A stretch of 64,000 bases of DNA from Limnobaculum allomyrinae (GTDB lineage Bacteria > Pseudomonadota > Gammaproteobacteria > Enterobacterales > Enterobacteriaceae): the NCBI RefSeq assembly GCF_016649425.1, contig NZ_JADRCR010000001.1:310001-374000 (forward strand), given 5' to 3'. Position numbers and translations under genes: made by a program. The notes beneath the pieces are model-generated. The model had not been told where the DNA came from. It was given only the letters and a program-made list of their open reading frames with translations, and searched no databases. Shown here in pieces: positions 30,485-39,325 of this stretch. Positions within the stretch are counted from its first letter, which is position 1; each line of letters begins with the position of its first letter.

Positions 30485-30515
30485 AAAACGGCCCGGTGAA
30501 TATACCAGGCCGTTT
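30485..30515 (-). terminator. fabF terminator
   Basis: AAACGGCC/GGCCGTTT (30486-30493 with 30508-30515), with partial extension of the stem by the inner CGG and CCA. TTTT follows on the minus strand, just past the fabF stop. Confidence 0.75.
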
Positions 30516-30548
30516 ATTTACTCATTACAGAACTTATTTATTCTGACA

Positions 30549-31790
30549 TTACACTTTACGGAACAGTACAGAACCGTTAGTACCGCCAAAACCAAATGAG
30601 TTACATAATACGTACTCCATTCCTTTTACCTGACGCGCTTCATGAGGAACAAAATCCAAATCACAACCTTCATCCGGGTTATCCAGATTGATGGTTGGTG
30701 GAATTGCCTGATCGCGTAAAGCAAGAATAGAGAAAATTGATTCGACTGCACCGGCAGCACCCAACAGGTGGCCCGTCATCGATTTGGTTGAGCTAACCAT
30801 GACACGCTTCGCATCTTCTTTGAAGATAGTCTTCACCGCTTGCGCTTCTGCTTTATCGCCTGCGTTAGTAGATGTTCCGTGTGCATTAACATAACCAACT
30901 TGTGACGGTGTCACATTAGCATCACGTAGCGCATTTTCCATCGCTAATGCTGCTCCTGCACCATCTTCCGGAGGTGATGTCATATGATAAGCATCGCTAC
31001 TCATGCCAAAACCAACGATCTCAGCATAAATTTTAGCGCCACGCTTCTTAGCATGTTCATACTCTTCCAGCACCATAATACCGGCACCATCACCCAGCAC
31101 GAAACCATCACGGTCTCTGTCCCACGGGCGACTTGCTGCCTGAGGATTATCGTTACGGGTAGATAATGCTCGTGCGGCACCAAAACCACCCACTCCCAAA
31201 GGAGTACTGGCTTTTTCGCCACCGCCGGCCAACATGACATCGGCATCGTTATGCGCGATAATTCTCGCTGCATGACCAATATTATGCACGCCAGATGTAC
31301 ATGCCGTTGCAATAGAGATGCTTGGGCCTCTTAATCCATAAATAATGGATAAATGACCGGCAATCATGTTCACAATGGTCGAAGGTACAAAGAATGGACT
31401 TACTTTACGTGGGCCACCCGTCATCAATGCGCTGTGGTTCTCTTCAATTAAGCCAAGGCCACCGATACCTGAACCGATAGCTGCACCAATACGCGGTGCA
31501 TTCTCTGCTGTAACTTCAATACCGGAATCTTTCATGGCTTGAATGCCAGCTGCAATACCGTATTGAATAAAAGGGTCCATTTTTCTGGCATCTTTGCGAG
31601 AAATGTACTCTTCACAGTCAAAACCTTTAACTAAACCAGCAAAACGCGTTGCGTAGGCGCTAGTATCGAAATGGTCTATTAGGCTGATACCACTCTGCCC
31701 GGCAAGGAGAGCCTTCCATGTAGTCTCTACAGTGTTGCCGACAGGGGATAACATGCCCATTCCAGTCACTACAACTCGACGCTTAGACAC
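30549..31790 (-). CDS. fabF: 3-Oxoacyl-ACP synthase II (KAS II)
   Basis: A 413-residue condensing enzyme for chain elongation. The nucleophilic Cys is in [12 protein letters not shown] near residue 164. The two catalytic His lie in [12 protein letters not shown] (~304) and [11 protein letters not shown] (~341). [10 protein letters not shown] closes the active site. In E. coli it also gives temperature control of unsaturated acyl chains. It lies downstream of acpP with a hairpin terminator between, so it gets reduced read-through from the acpP promoter or has its own promoter. Confidence 0.97.
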   Translation of the reverse strand: MSKRRVVVTGMGMLSPVGNTVETTWKALLAGQSGISLIDHFDTSAYATRFAGLVKGFDCEEYISRKDARKMDPFIQYGIAAGIQAMKDSGIEVTAENAPRIGAAIGSGIGGLGLIEENHSALMTGGPRKVSPFFVPSTIVNMIAGHLSIIYGLRGPSISIATACTSGVHNIGHAARIIAHNDADVMLAGGGEKASTPLGVGGFGAARALSTRNDNPQAASRPWDRDRDGFVLGDGAGIMVLEEYEHAKKRGAKIYAEIVGFGMSSDAYHMTSPPEDGAGAALAMENALRDANVTPSQVGYVNAHGTSTNAGDKAEAQAVKTIFKEDAKRVMVSSTKSMTGHLLGAAGAVESIFSILALRDQAIPPTINLDNPDEGCDLDFVPHEARQVKGMEYVLCNSFGFGGTNGSVLFRKV

Positions 31791-31833
31791 GTTGAATCCT
31801 CCAGAGGGGGAATGATTTGTATATGGAAATGAG

Positions 31834-31863
31834 AAAAAACTTAGGCGGTCGAGTGACCGCCTA
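31834..31863 (-). terminator. Terminator between acpP and fabF
   Basis: A 9-bp perfect stem TAGGCGGTC/GACCGCCTA with a GAGT loop (31842-31863). On the minus strand it ends in AGTTTTTTC. It is placed 11 bp after acpP, giving many acpP transcripts that stop before fabF. Confidence 0.85.
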
Positions 31864-31874
31864 GATATGTCTGA

Positions 31875-32111
31875 TTACGCGTTAGCAGCAGTGATATAAT
31901 CAATCGCTGCTTGAACAGTAGTAATCTTCTCTGCTTCTTCGTCTGGAATCTCAGTATCAAACTCTTCTTCCAGAGCCATAACCAGCTCTACGGTGTCAAG
32001 AGAATCAGCACCCAGGTCTTCTACGAAAGAAGCTGCGTTTTTGACTTCTTCTTCTTTAACACCCAGTTGTTCAATAATGATTTTCTTAACACGTTCTTCG
32101 ATAGTGCTCAT
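31875..32111 (-). CDS. acpP: Acyl carrier protein
   Basis: 78 residues, near-identical to E. coli Acp[18 protein letters not shown] contains the phosphopantetheinylated Ser37 in DSL. It is strongly acidic, carries acyl chains for all fatty-acid, lipid A and phospholipid enzymes, and is encoded between fabG and fabF as in E. coli. Confidence 0.98.
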   Translation of the reverse strand: MSTIEERVKKIIIEQLGVKEEEVKNAASFVEDLGADSLDTVELVMALEEEFDTEIPDEEAEKITTVQAAIDYITAANA

Positions 32112-32263
32112 ACTCTTAAATTTCCTATCAAAACTCGCTAACGCGATGGTTTTCGTAGTTTATTCAATGTTGAAAAAGATGCAACCAAATATCGGCTGGT
32201 CGAACCACAATTTTAAACTATTTAGCTAAATTTAGCGCAAATTGCTTAAAAAAAATGCGATTC

Positions 32264-32998
32264 TTATAGCATATACATGCCACCATTCACATGTAAGGTT
32301 TCACCCGTAATATATCCAGCTTCATCAGAGGCTAAAAATGCAGCAGCGCTGGCTATCTCTTTTGCTTCGCCCAAGCGGTTAGCTGGGACTTGTGACAAAA
32401 TGCCTGACCGTTGTTCATCTGTCAATGCACGCGTCATATCAGTTTCAATGAAACCTGGTGCAATAACATTGACAGTAATGCCTCTTGAGGCAACTTCACG
32501 CGCCAGCGACTTACTAAAACCAATAATGCCAGCTTTAGCCGCAGCGTAGTTTGTCTGCCCTGCATTACCCATTGTACCAACAACTGAGCCAATAGTAATT
32601 ATCCGACCATAACGTTTTTTCATCATCGCACGCATAACTGCTTTTGATAATCTGAAAACGGACGTCAGATTGGTGTCAATAATATCTTGCCACTCATCAT
32701 CTTTCATGCGCATTAACAGGTTATCACGGGTAATACCCGCATTATTGATCAGAATATCAATTTCACCAAATTCAGCACGAATAGTCTCAAGCACAGATTC
32801 AATAGATGCGGAATCAGTCACATTTAGTGCCAATCCTTTTCCATGAGTGCCCAAATATTCGCTAATCGCTTCTGCACCTTTCTCTGTCGTTGCTGTGCCA
32901 ATAACACGAGCCCCTTCAGAAACCAGTTTTTCAGCGATAGCTTTGCCGATACCCCGGCTTGCGCCAGTGACCAGTGCTATTTTTCCGTCTAACTTCAT
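32264..32998 (-). CDS. fabG: 3-Oxoacyl-ACP reductase
   Basis: A 244-residue short-chain dehydrogenase. TGASRGIGKAIAEKL binds NADPH, NNAGITRDNLLMRM follows, and the catalytic tetrad is N, S (IGSVVGTMG), Y and K (YAAAKAGIIG). The C-terminus LHVNGGMYML is typical. It reduces beta-ketoacyl-ACP. The 152-bp gap to acpP may hold the separate acpP promoter known in E. coli. Confidence 0.97.
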   Translation of the reverse strand: MKLDGKIALVTGASRGIGKAIAEKLVSEGARVIGTATTEKGAEAISEYLGTHGKGLALNVTDSASIESVLETIRAEFGEIDILINNAGITRDNLLMRMKDDEWQDIIDTNLTSVFRLSKAVMRAMMKKRYGRIITIGSVVGTMGNAGQTNYAAAKAGIIGFSKSLAREVASRGITVNVIAPGFIETDMTRALTDEQRSGILSQVPANRLGEAKEIASAAAFLASDEAGYITGETLHVNGGMYML

Positions 32999-33031
32999 GC
33001 ATTTCCCCTTTAGGATAAACTCGGTTCCGGC

Positions 33032-33961
33032 TTACAGCTCCAGAGCACTTTGTAAGCTGGCTGGATCGTTAACCGCAGCGGCTGACAAGGTATCTACAAT
33101 GCGCTTGGTTAATCCGGTTAAAACTTTTCCAGGGCCCATTTCCAACAGGAATGTCACCTGTTCAGTCGCCATATGCTCAACAGTTTCAGTCCAACGAACC
33201 GGACTATACAGTTGACGTACCAATGCGTTGCGAATCGCTTCACCATCAGCTTCAGCTTTAACATCAACATTATTAATTACGGCAATTTGTGGTGCGTTGA
33301 AGTTAACTGATTTTAATGCTTCAGCCAGTTTGTCTGCAGCCGGTTTCATCAAAGCACAGTGTGACGGTACGCTAACAGGCAATGGCAGAGCGCGTTTAGC
33401 TCCGGCGGCCTTACAGGCCGCACCGGCACGTTCAACGGCTTCTTTGTTACCAGCAATAACCACCTGACCCGGAGAGTTAAAGTTAACCGGAGAGACTACT
33501 TGCCCTTGAGCCGACGCTTCGCAAGCTTTCGCGATAGCGTCGTTATCCAGGCCAATAATGGCATACATCGCGCCGGTACCTTCTGGTACAGCGTCTTGCA
33601 TCAACTTACCGCGCAGTTCAACCAGTTTAATCGCGTCTTTAAAATCCAACACGCCAGCACAAACCAGCGCTGAATACTCACCCAGGCTATGGCCTGCCAG
33701 CACAGCAGGCTGTTTACCGCCCTGCTGTTGCCAAACGCGCCAGATAGCAACTGAAGCAGCTAACAGTGCAGGTTGAGTCTGCCATGTTTTATTCAGTTCA
33801 GTTTCCGGCCCCTGTTGTACCAGTGACCAAAGATCGTAGCCCAGAGCTTCAGAAGCCTGAGCAAACGTCTCCTGAACGACAGGAAGCTCTTCTGCCAGCG
33901 CAGCTAACATACCAACGGTTTGCGAACCCTGTCCCGGAAATACGATTGCAAATTGACTCAT
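33032..33961 (-). CDS. fabD: Malonyl-CoA:ACP transacylase
   Basis: 309 residues. FPGQGSQTVGML begins the domain, the catalytic Ser is in GHSLGEYSAL (~92), and the catalytic His in PVSVPSHCALM (~201). It loads malonyl groups onto ACP for elongation. The gap to fabH is 22 bp. Confidence 0.97.
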   Translation of the reverse strand: MSQFAIVFPGQGSQTVGMLAALAEELPVVQETFAQASEALGYDLWSLVQQGPETELNKTWQTQPALLAASVAIWRVWQQQGGKQPAVLAGHSLGEYSALVCAGVLDFKDAIKLVELRGKLMQDAVPEGTGAMYAIIGLDNDAIAKACEASAQGQVVSPVNFNSPGQVVIAGNKEAVERAGAACKAAGAKRALPLPVSVPSHCALMKPAADKLAEALKSVNFNAPQIAVINNVDVKAEADGEAIRNALVRQLYSPVRWTETVEHMATEQVTFLLEMGPGKVLTGLTKRIVDTLSAAAVNDPASLQSALEL

Positions 33962-33983
33962 AATTATTTTTCCAGATCCTAAC

Positions 33984-34937
33984 TTAAAAACGAATTAGCG
34001 CAGAACCCCAGGTGAAACCGCCACCAAAGGCTTCCAGCAAAATAAGATGACCACGTTGAATACGTCCATCCCGAACCGCTTCATCCAGTGCCGCAGGCAC
34101 CGATGCTGCCGAGGTGTTACCGTGACGATCGAGCGTAATGACCACTTTATCCATTTCCATACCCAGCTTTTTCGCGGTAGCGGAAATAATCCGGAAGTTA
34201 GCCTGGTGAGGAACCAACCAGTCCAGTTCAGATTTATCGATATTGTTGGCATCAAGGGTTTCATCAACAATGTGGGCCAGTTCTGTTACCGCCACTTTAA
34301 ACACATCGTTACCCTTCATCGTCAGATAATCAGGTTTGGAAGGATCGACACGATCGTGATTAGGTAAGGTTAATAACTCACCATAACGACCATCAGCGTG
34401 TAAATGAGTAGAAATAATTCCTGGCTCATCAGATGCCCCAACCACAATCGCACCGGCGCCATCACCAAACAGAATAATGGTACCGCGATCTTCTGGATCC
34501 AGCGTGCGACTTAACGCATCAGAACCGATAACCAGAGCGGTTTTAACAAAACCAGTTTTAACATACTGATCTGCTACGCTAATGGCGTAAGCAAAACCGG
34601 CACAGGCAGCGGCAATATCGAATGCAGCTGCATCTTTAATGCCTAAATATTTTTGTACTTCACAGGCAGCGCTGGGGAATGCATTGCTTGATGATGTGGT
34701 TGCAACAATAATCAACCCAATATCATCTTTATCAATCCCTGCCATTTCAATTGCTTTATCAGCAGCGTGGCATGCCATGGTAGCAACGGTTTCATCCGCT
34801 GCGGCGATATGACGTTGACGAATCCCTGTACGGGAGACAATCCACTCATCTGTTGTATCTACCATCTGCTCTAGATCGGCATTGGTACGCACTTGTACAG
34901 GCAGATAGCTGCCTGTACCGAGAATTTTTGTATACAT
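33984..34937 (-). CDS. fabH: 3-Oxoacyl-ACP synthase III (KAS III)
   Basis: 317 residues. The catalytic Cys is in [10 protein letters not shown] (~112), His in [12 protein letters not shown] (~244), and Asn in [11 protein letters not shown] (~274). It starts fatty-acid synthesis by condensing acetyl-CoA with malonyl-ACP. It starts 6 bp downstream of plsX. Confidence 0.97.
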   Translation of the reverse strand: MYTKILGTGSYLPVQVRTNADLEQMVDTTDEWIVSRTGIRQRHIAAADETVATMACHAADKAIEMAGIDKDDIGLIIVATTSSSNAFPSAACEVQKYLGIKDAAAFDIAAACAGFAYAISVADQYVKTGFVKTALVIGSDALSRTLDPEDRGTIILFGDGAGAIVVGASDEPGIISTHLHADGRYGELLTLPNHDRVDPSKPDYLTMKGNDVFKVAVTELAHIVDETLDANNIDKSELDWLVPHQANFRIISATAKKLGMEMDKVVITLDRHGNTSAASVPAALDEAVRDGRIQRGHLILLEAFGGGFTWGSALIRF

Positions 34938-34943
34938 GGACGA

Positions 34944-35972
34944 TCATTCACTCTTAGGTAATACAGCCTGAAGGCGAGCTGCAATTTGCATAGGAACCTG
35001 TCGTTCCACGGCCTGCACTGCCTGCTCAATGGCTACGGTGAAAGCCTGTTGGTTTGCTGCCCCATGACTCTTAATCACGGAACTGCGTAATCCTAACAGA
35101 CAGGCACCATTATATCGATCAGGATTTAAATGGCCGAAACGTTTGGAAAGACTCTTTTTAAACCAATAACTGATTAATTTCATCCACCATAATCGTTTCC
35201 GCTTCCCTGACGACAGTAATGAAAGGAATACTCTAACTACGCCTTCCAGTGTCTTTAACGTAACGTTACCGACAAAACCGTCGCATACTAACACATCCGT
35301 TTCGCCAGTCAGAAGATCGTTACCTTCAAGATAACCGATATAGTTTATCTGTTGAACTTCCCGGAGTATAGCCGCAGCAGCCTGAATATTATCAAGGCCT
35401 TTGGTCTCTTCTTCACCAATATTCAGTAACGCCACTCGTGGGTTGCTAATTTGCAGAATCTCTTCCGCCATCACAGCCCCCATCACAGCAAACTGAACCA
35501 GCATATCACTGTCACACTCAACGTTGGCACCTAAATCCAGTAACAGAGTTTTACCCCCTTTCTGGTTTGGCAAGGCTGTCACCAACGCCGGGCGGTCAAT
35601 ACCATCCAGTGGTTTAAGCATCATTTTGGCTAATCCCATCAACGCACCGGTATTTCCGGCACTAACGCAGGCCTGAGCTTCGCCTTCTTTTAACAATTCC
35701 AGCGCAATACGCATAGAAGTGCCACGACTATTGCGAATAGCCTGAGAAGGTTTGGCATCATTAGCCACCATTAGTTCTGCGGGAATAAGTTGAAGACGTT
35801 GAAGAAGAGCCGAATCACATTGATTAAGATGTGGTTGAATATCGGATGGATTACCAACTAACTTGATATTGAGTGCGGGATTAGAAGCCAATGCCTGCAA
35901 GGCTGCAGGCACTGTTACGCAGGGACCGAAGTCCCCGCCCATAGCATCTAACGCAATGGTTAGACGAGACAA
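34944..35972 (-). CDS. plsX: Phosphate acyltransferase
   Basis: 342 residues. [17 protein letters not shown] opens the protein, and [10 protein letters not shown] and [11 protein letters not shown] are conserved. It makes acyl-phosphate from acyl-ACP for PlsY and phosphatidic-acid synthesis. It is peripheral on the cytoplasmic membrane. It lies 14 bp from rpmF, an order conserved across enterobacteria. Confidence 0.96.
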   Translation of the reverse strand: MSRLTIALDAMGGDFGPCVTVPAALQALASNPALNIKLVGNPSDIQPHLNQCDSALLQRLQLIPAELMVANDAKPSQAIRNSRGTSMRIALELLKEGEAQACVSAGNTGALMGLAKMMLKPLDGIDRPALVTALPNQKGGKTLLLDLGANVECDSDMLVQFAVMGAVMAEEILQISNPRVALLNIGEEETKGLDNIQAAAAILREVQQINYIGYLEGNDLLTGETDVLVCDGFVGNVTLKTLEGVVRVFLSLLSSGKRKRLWWMKLISYWFKKSLSKRFGHLNPDRYNGACLLGLRSSVIKSHGAANQQAFTVAIEQAVQAVERQVPMQIAARLQAVLPKSE

Positions 35973-35986
35973 GGCATCACCAGTGA

Positions 35987-36157
35987 TTATTTAGTGATAA
36001 CCTTGCGGCCACGGTAGTAACCGTCAGCGGTGATGTGGTGACGCAGGTGAGTTTCACCTGAGACTTTATCCACAGATACTGCAGCTGTAGTCAATGCATC
36101 ATGTGAACGACGCATGCCACGTCTTGAACGGGTACTTTTGTTCTGTTGTACGGCCAT
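35987..36157 (-). CDS. rpmF: 50S ribosomal protein L32
   Basis: Translating the minus strand from the ATG at 36157 gives 56 residues, [17 protein letters not shown] through [17 protein letters not shown], one residue shorter than E. coli L32. GAGGAG lies upstream of the start. It sits between yceD and plsX, the standard arrangement. It is very basic, as expected for a ribosomal protein. Confidence 0.97.
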   Translation of the reverse strand: MAVQQNKSTRSRRGMRRSHDALTTAAVSVDKVSGETHLRHHITADGYYRGRKVITK

Positions 36158-36173
36158 CGACCTTACTCCTCGG

Positions 36174-36695
36174 TTACTTTTGCTTTAAACTGGCTAATAC
36201 GGCAAATGGATTTGGTTTTTCCGCCTCTGGCGGTAGTTCACCAAAAATCATGTCCGCTTCGGACACTTCACAGTGTTCATATTCATGAACCGGCGCTATT
36301 GGCAATGAAAGAATAAGTTCATCTTCAATGACTGCCAGCAGATTGATTTCGCCAAACTCATCGACTTCAATCGGCTCATAGCCTGCCGGTAATGCTTCTG
36401 CCTGCTCATCATTCTTGACCGGGCTGAAACAATACGTTGCGTGAATAGTGTAAGGGAAGTTGCCATTACAACGCTGACACATCAAGGTTACGGGAACCGT
36501 GGCCTGCCCTGTAATCACAACCAACCGCTGATTATCAATCTTAAATGATAAAGCAGCTTCAACATCACCATCCACACTTACTACTGATTCTGCTAACCGC
36601 TGAGCCTGAGCGCCTGAATAAATACCTGAGTAATCCAGACTTTTCTGAGCCGTACGGAGCGGATCAATAGTTAAGGGTAATTTTACCTTTTGCAT
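36174..36695 (-). CDS. yceD: DUF177 protein YceD (23S rRNA accumulation protein)
   Basis: A 173-residue acidic protein beginning [26 protein letters not shown] with a CQRCNGNF zinc-knuckle-like pair. [23 protein letters not shown] is the conserved C-terminus. Bacterial and plant relatives are needed for normal 23S rRNA levels. It is first in the plsX-fab cluster and lies 16 bp from rpmF. Confidence 0.92.
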   Translation of the reverse strand: MQKVKLPLTIDPLRTAQKSLDYSGIYSGAQAQRLAESVVSVDGDVEAALSFKIDNQRLVVITGQATVPVTLMCQRCNGNFPYTIHATYCFSPVKNDEQAEALPAGYEPIEVDEFGEINLLAVIEDELILSLPIAPVHEYEHCEVSEADMIFGELPPEAEKPNPFAVLASLKQK

Positions 36696-37082
36696 AGGGC
36701 GCGCATATTATCGTTGTCATGGCTGATAGTCAAAGGAAATGCACGCAAATAACGTGCTTTTAACGATCTCAGCTTTTTCGAGTGGGCATAGTTTAAAACA
36801 GCCGGCGCTGTTTCGCTATTGTTTTAATAAAAATTAAATACTCCAAAAAAGCCAGGTTACTTATTAATTTATAAAATAAAAACAGAATTTATTGCCGCCA
36901 CGTAATAAATTGATAAGCTTTGTTAATCACTCAAATTATTTTAATAGTCATTAAACAGTAACTAATTAATCATCATATTCCATCGAAAATAAATACTCTC
37001 CCGATCCTATTATGACTATCGAATGAATTACCTTTATTATGTTTGTTTCAACAAACTCAATGTTTTTATACGATAAAAAAAT
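36696..37082. other. AT-rich divergent region between yceD and yceF
   Basis: 387 bp with no credible gene. Two small hairpins lie near the yceD side: GCACG-N7-CGTGC plus TTTT at ~36739-36759, and AACAGC-CGGC-GCTGTT at ~36797-36812. The rest is a long AT-rich stretch presumed to hold both promoters. Confidence 0.5.
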
Positions 37083-37670
37083 ATGACAACACTCATTCTG
37101 GCTTCAACATCACCCTACCGCCAGGCTCTACTGGAAAAACTGGGGCTTCCTTTTATCTGTGTTGCGCCAGATGTGGATGAAACACCACAGGCCAATGAAT
37201 CTGCAGAAGCGTTGGTTATTCGGCTGGCAACCAGTAAAGCCGAAACCGTCGCTAAAAATAATCCAGACAGCTTAATTATTGGTTCTGACCAGGTCTGTGT
37301 TCTAAACCACCAAATCACCGGAAAACCGCTTAATCGGGAAAACGCCATTGCCCAATTAACTCAAGCTAGCGGACAATCTATTACCTTCTACACCGGCCTT
37401 TGCTTATATCACGGTGATAATCAACAGGCAGAGGTGATATGTGAACCTTTTACTGTTTTTTTCCGTCATCTGAGTCAGGAAGAGATAGAAGCCTATGTTG
37501 ATCAAGAACAACCCTGGTATTGCGCAGGGAGTTTTAAATCCGAAGGTTTAGGTATTACGCTGTTTGAACGGCTGGAAGGACGGGATCCAAATAGTCTGAT
37601 TGGGCTTCCTTTAATAGCCCTTAATCATATGCTGATAAAAAATGGTATGAATCCATTGAATCGAAAATAA
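37083..37670 (+). CDS. yceF: Maf-family nucleotide pyrophosphatase (7-methyl-GTP type, YceF)
   Basis: 195 residues. [16 protein letters not shown] begins the Maf fold. [17 protein letters not shown] and [12 protein letters not shown] are the conserved motifs, and VLN...ITGKPL fits the YceF subgroup, which hydrolyses m7GTP and related nucleotides. There is no clear ribosome-binding site before the ATG at 37083, and no alternative start upstream stays in frame. Confidence 0.92.
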   Translation: MTTLILASTSPYRQALLEKLGLPFICVAPDVDETPQANESAEALVIRLATSKAETVAKNNPDSLIIGSDQVCVLNHQITGKPLNRENAIAQLTQASGQSITFYTGLCLYHGDNQQAEVICEPFTVFFRHLSQEEIEAYVDQEQPWYCAGSFKSEGLGITLFERLEGRDPNSLIGLPLIALNHMLIKNGMNPLNRK

Positions 37671-37711
37671 AATGTGACAATGTCACTGATGTTGATTGGA
37701 CTAAATTAGTT

Positions 37712-37756
37712 ATTCGCACTTTTGCGGTTTAATTAAACCCAGACAAAAGTGCGAAT
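37712..37756 (-). terminator. Nested hairpin downstream of rluC
   Basis: A 13-bp perfect outer stem ATTCGCACTTTTG/CAAAAGTGCGAAT (37712-37724 with 37744-37756) encloses the palindrome GGTTTAATTAAACC (37726-37739). It lies 12 bp past the rluC stop and 40 bp past yceF. It has no clean T-run outside, so termination is likely but not certain. Confidence 0.6.
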
Positions 37757-37767
37757 CATCAGAAAAA

Positions 37768-38724
37768 TTAAGACTTTTGCGCCCGTAATACGGTTAAACA
37801 ACGATGAAGCGTTTTATCCATCGGCGCCTCTACTCTCATCGTTTCCCCGGTAGATGGATGTTCAAAACGCAAACTGGCCGCATGAAGGAACAGACGATTT
37901 AGACCAGTATGCTCAAGCTGTTGATCAAATTCCCGGTCACCATAGCGATCGTCAAAAGCAATAGGATGACCAGCATGCAAAGTATGAACACGAATTTGGT
38001 GAGTTCTTCCCGTTACCGGACTAGCCTTAACCAGCGTAGAAAACTCAAAACGCTCTTCTACTTTAAAACGAGTCTCTGAGGGTTTACCTTCCGCATCAAC
38101 CCGTACGATTCGTTCACCGCTCTGCAATACGTTCTTCAGCAAAGGGGCTTGTACCACTTTACAATGGGACTGCCATTGACCACGAACCAGCGCCAGATAA
38201 TCCTTTTGCATGGTCTTTAAACGTAATTGTTCATGTAACGAACGCAATGCCGAACGTTTTTTCGCTACCAGCAAAACACCAGAGGTTTCACGATCTAAAC
38301 GGTGAACCAGCTCAAGAAATTTAGCGTCTGGTCGAAGCGCTCTTAAGCCTTCTATTACGCCAAAACTCAAACCGCTTCCGCCATGAACCGCCGTACCTGA
38401 AGGCTTATTCATGACCAAAATATAGTCATCTTCGTAAAGAATGCAGTGTTCCAGCGCGGCGACTTTATCTAACTTGGCGGAAACGACTGATTCTTCCCGT
38501 TCGGCCACTCTAACCGGAGGAATTCGAATAATATCGCCGTCTTCCAGCTTATATTCCGGTTTAATGCGTTTTTTATTTACGCGAACCTCACCTTTACGCA
38601 ACACTCGATAAATCATACTTTTTGGCACGCCCTTCAGCATGGTTCTTAAAAAGTTATCGATGCGTTGCCCTGCCGTATCGGCAGTAATGGTGACAGTTTG
38701 TACAGTTGGTTGATTTGTTTTCAT
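37768..38724 (-). CDS. rluC: 23S rRNA pseudouridine synthase C
   Basis: 318 residues. An S4 RNA-binding domain (~17-75, MIYRVLRKGEVRVNKKRIK) precedes an RluA-type catalytic domain. The catalytic Asp is in VHRLDRETSGVLLVAK, and GRTHQIRVHTLHAGHPI follows. It makes pseudouridines 955, 2504 and 2580 in E. coli. It is divergent from rne, as in E. coli. Confidence 0.95.
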   Translation of the reverse strand: MKTNQPTVQTVTITADTAGQRIDNFLRTMLKGVPKSMIYRVLRKGEVRVNKKRIKPEYKLEDGDIIRIPPVRVAEREESVVSAKLDKVAALEHCILYEDDYILVMNKPSGTAVHGGSGLSFGVIEGLRALRPDAKFLELVHRLDRETSGVLLVAKKRSALRSLHEQLRLKTMQKDYLALVRGQWQSHCKVVQAPLLKNVLQSGERIVRVDAEGKPSETRFKVEERFEFSTLVKASPVTGRTHQIRVHTLHAGHPIAFDDRYGDREFDQQLEHTGLNRLFLHAASLRFEHPSTGETMRVEAPMDKTLHRCLTVLRAQKS

Positions 38725-38929
38725 AACGCTGATTCTAGCACGATCATTTTTTGCTAAATATGCCTTATTAACCTGTTTTAATGACTACACTTACTAATAG
38801 TGCTATTTGAGCTGAAAAATAAATAAGATACGTGTTGCAAGTATGTCTTCATATTCAGGCATGTAAGCCTCTGTCGTCGTTAACTTTAACACGTTTTTTA
38901 CATTATTATGTATCTGAGTAAAAGTCACC

Positions 38930-38958
38930 TTGCCATAATGCAGTTGGCAGTTGATAAT
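38930..38958 (+). promoter_or_regulatory. rne promoter
   Basis: TTGCCA (38930-38935), a 17-bp spacer, and GATAAT (38953-38958). A start near 38965 would make a leader of about 361 nt, the length known for the E. coli rne p1 transcript. Confidence 0.7.
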
Positions 38959-38964
38959 GTGGCT

Positions 38965-39325
38965 GATTTTCTACCCTGACTCACTTTAAAGTGAGATAAC
39001 AGGGAAAAATGAAATTTGCAGATAGCTCAAGTAGTGCAGCAATGGCGTAAGACGCATTGAGTATCAGGCAATTAGCGAGCTACGGGTAGTGGCCTGGATA
39101 GTATAAAGGGACCCGATTTCCACAGATTTCAGGAACGGCTTTCCCCAATAAAAAGCGCTGTTTTCACAAAGAAATACAGGCTTACCGAGATAATGCGCCC
39201 CTGTGCAGGCGACAACCGTGAGGTTGACGATTTTGCGATAAGACTCGGGGCCGTCGGTTAACGCTGTCCATCAGTTCCTCTATGCGTAGACTCAATTGAC
39301 AATGTAAAAAAATGAGTATTTTTTA
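38965..39325 (+). promoter_or_regulatory. Long 5' leader of rne (autoregulatory rne5-type region)
   Basis: About 360 nt of untranslated sequence with several GC-rich pairing segments in an otherwise AT-rich gap. In E. coli RNase E binds hairpins in this leader and cuts its own mRNA. Position and length match; I have not folded it. Confidence 0.65.
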
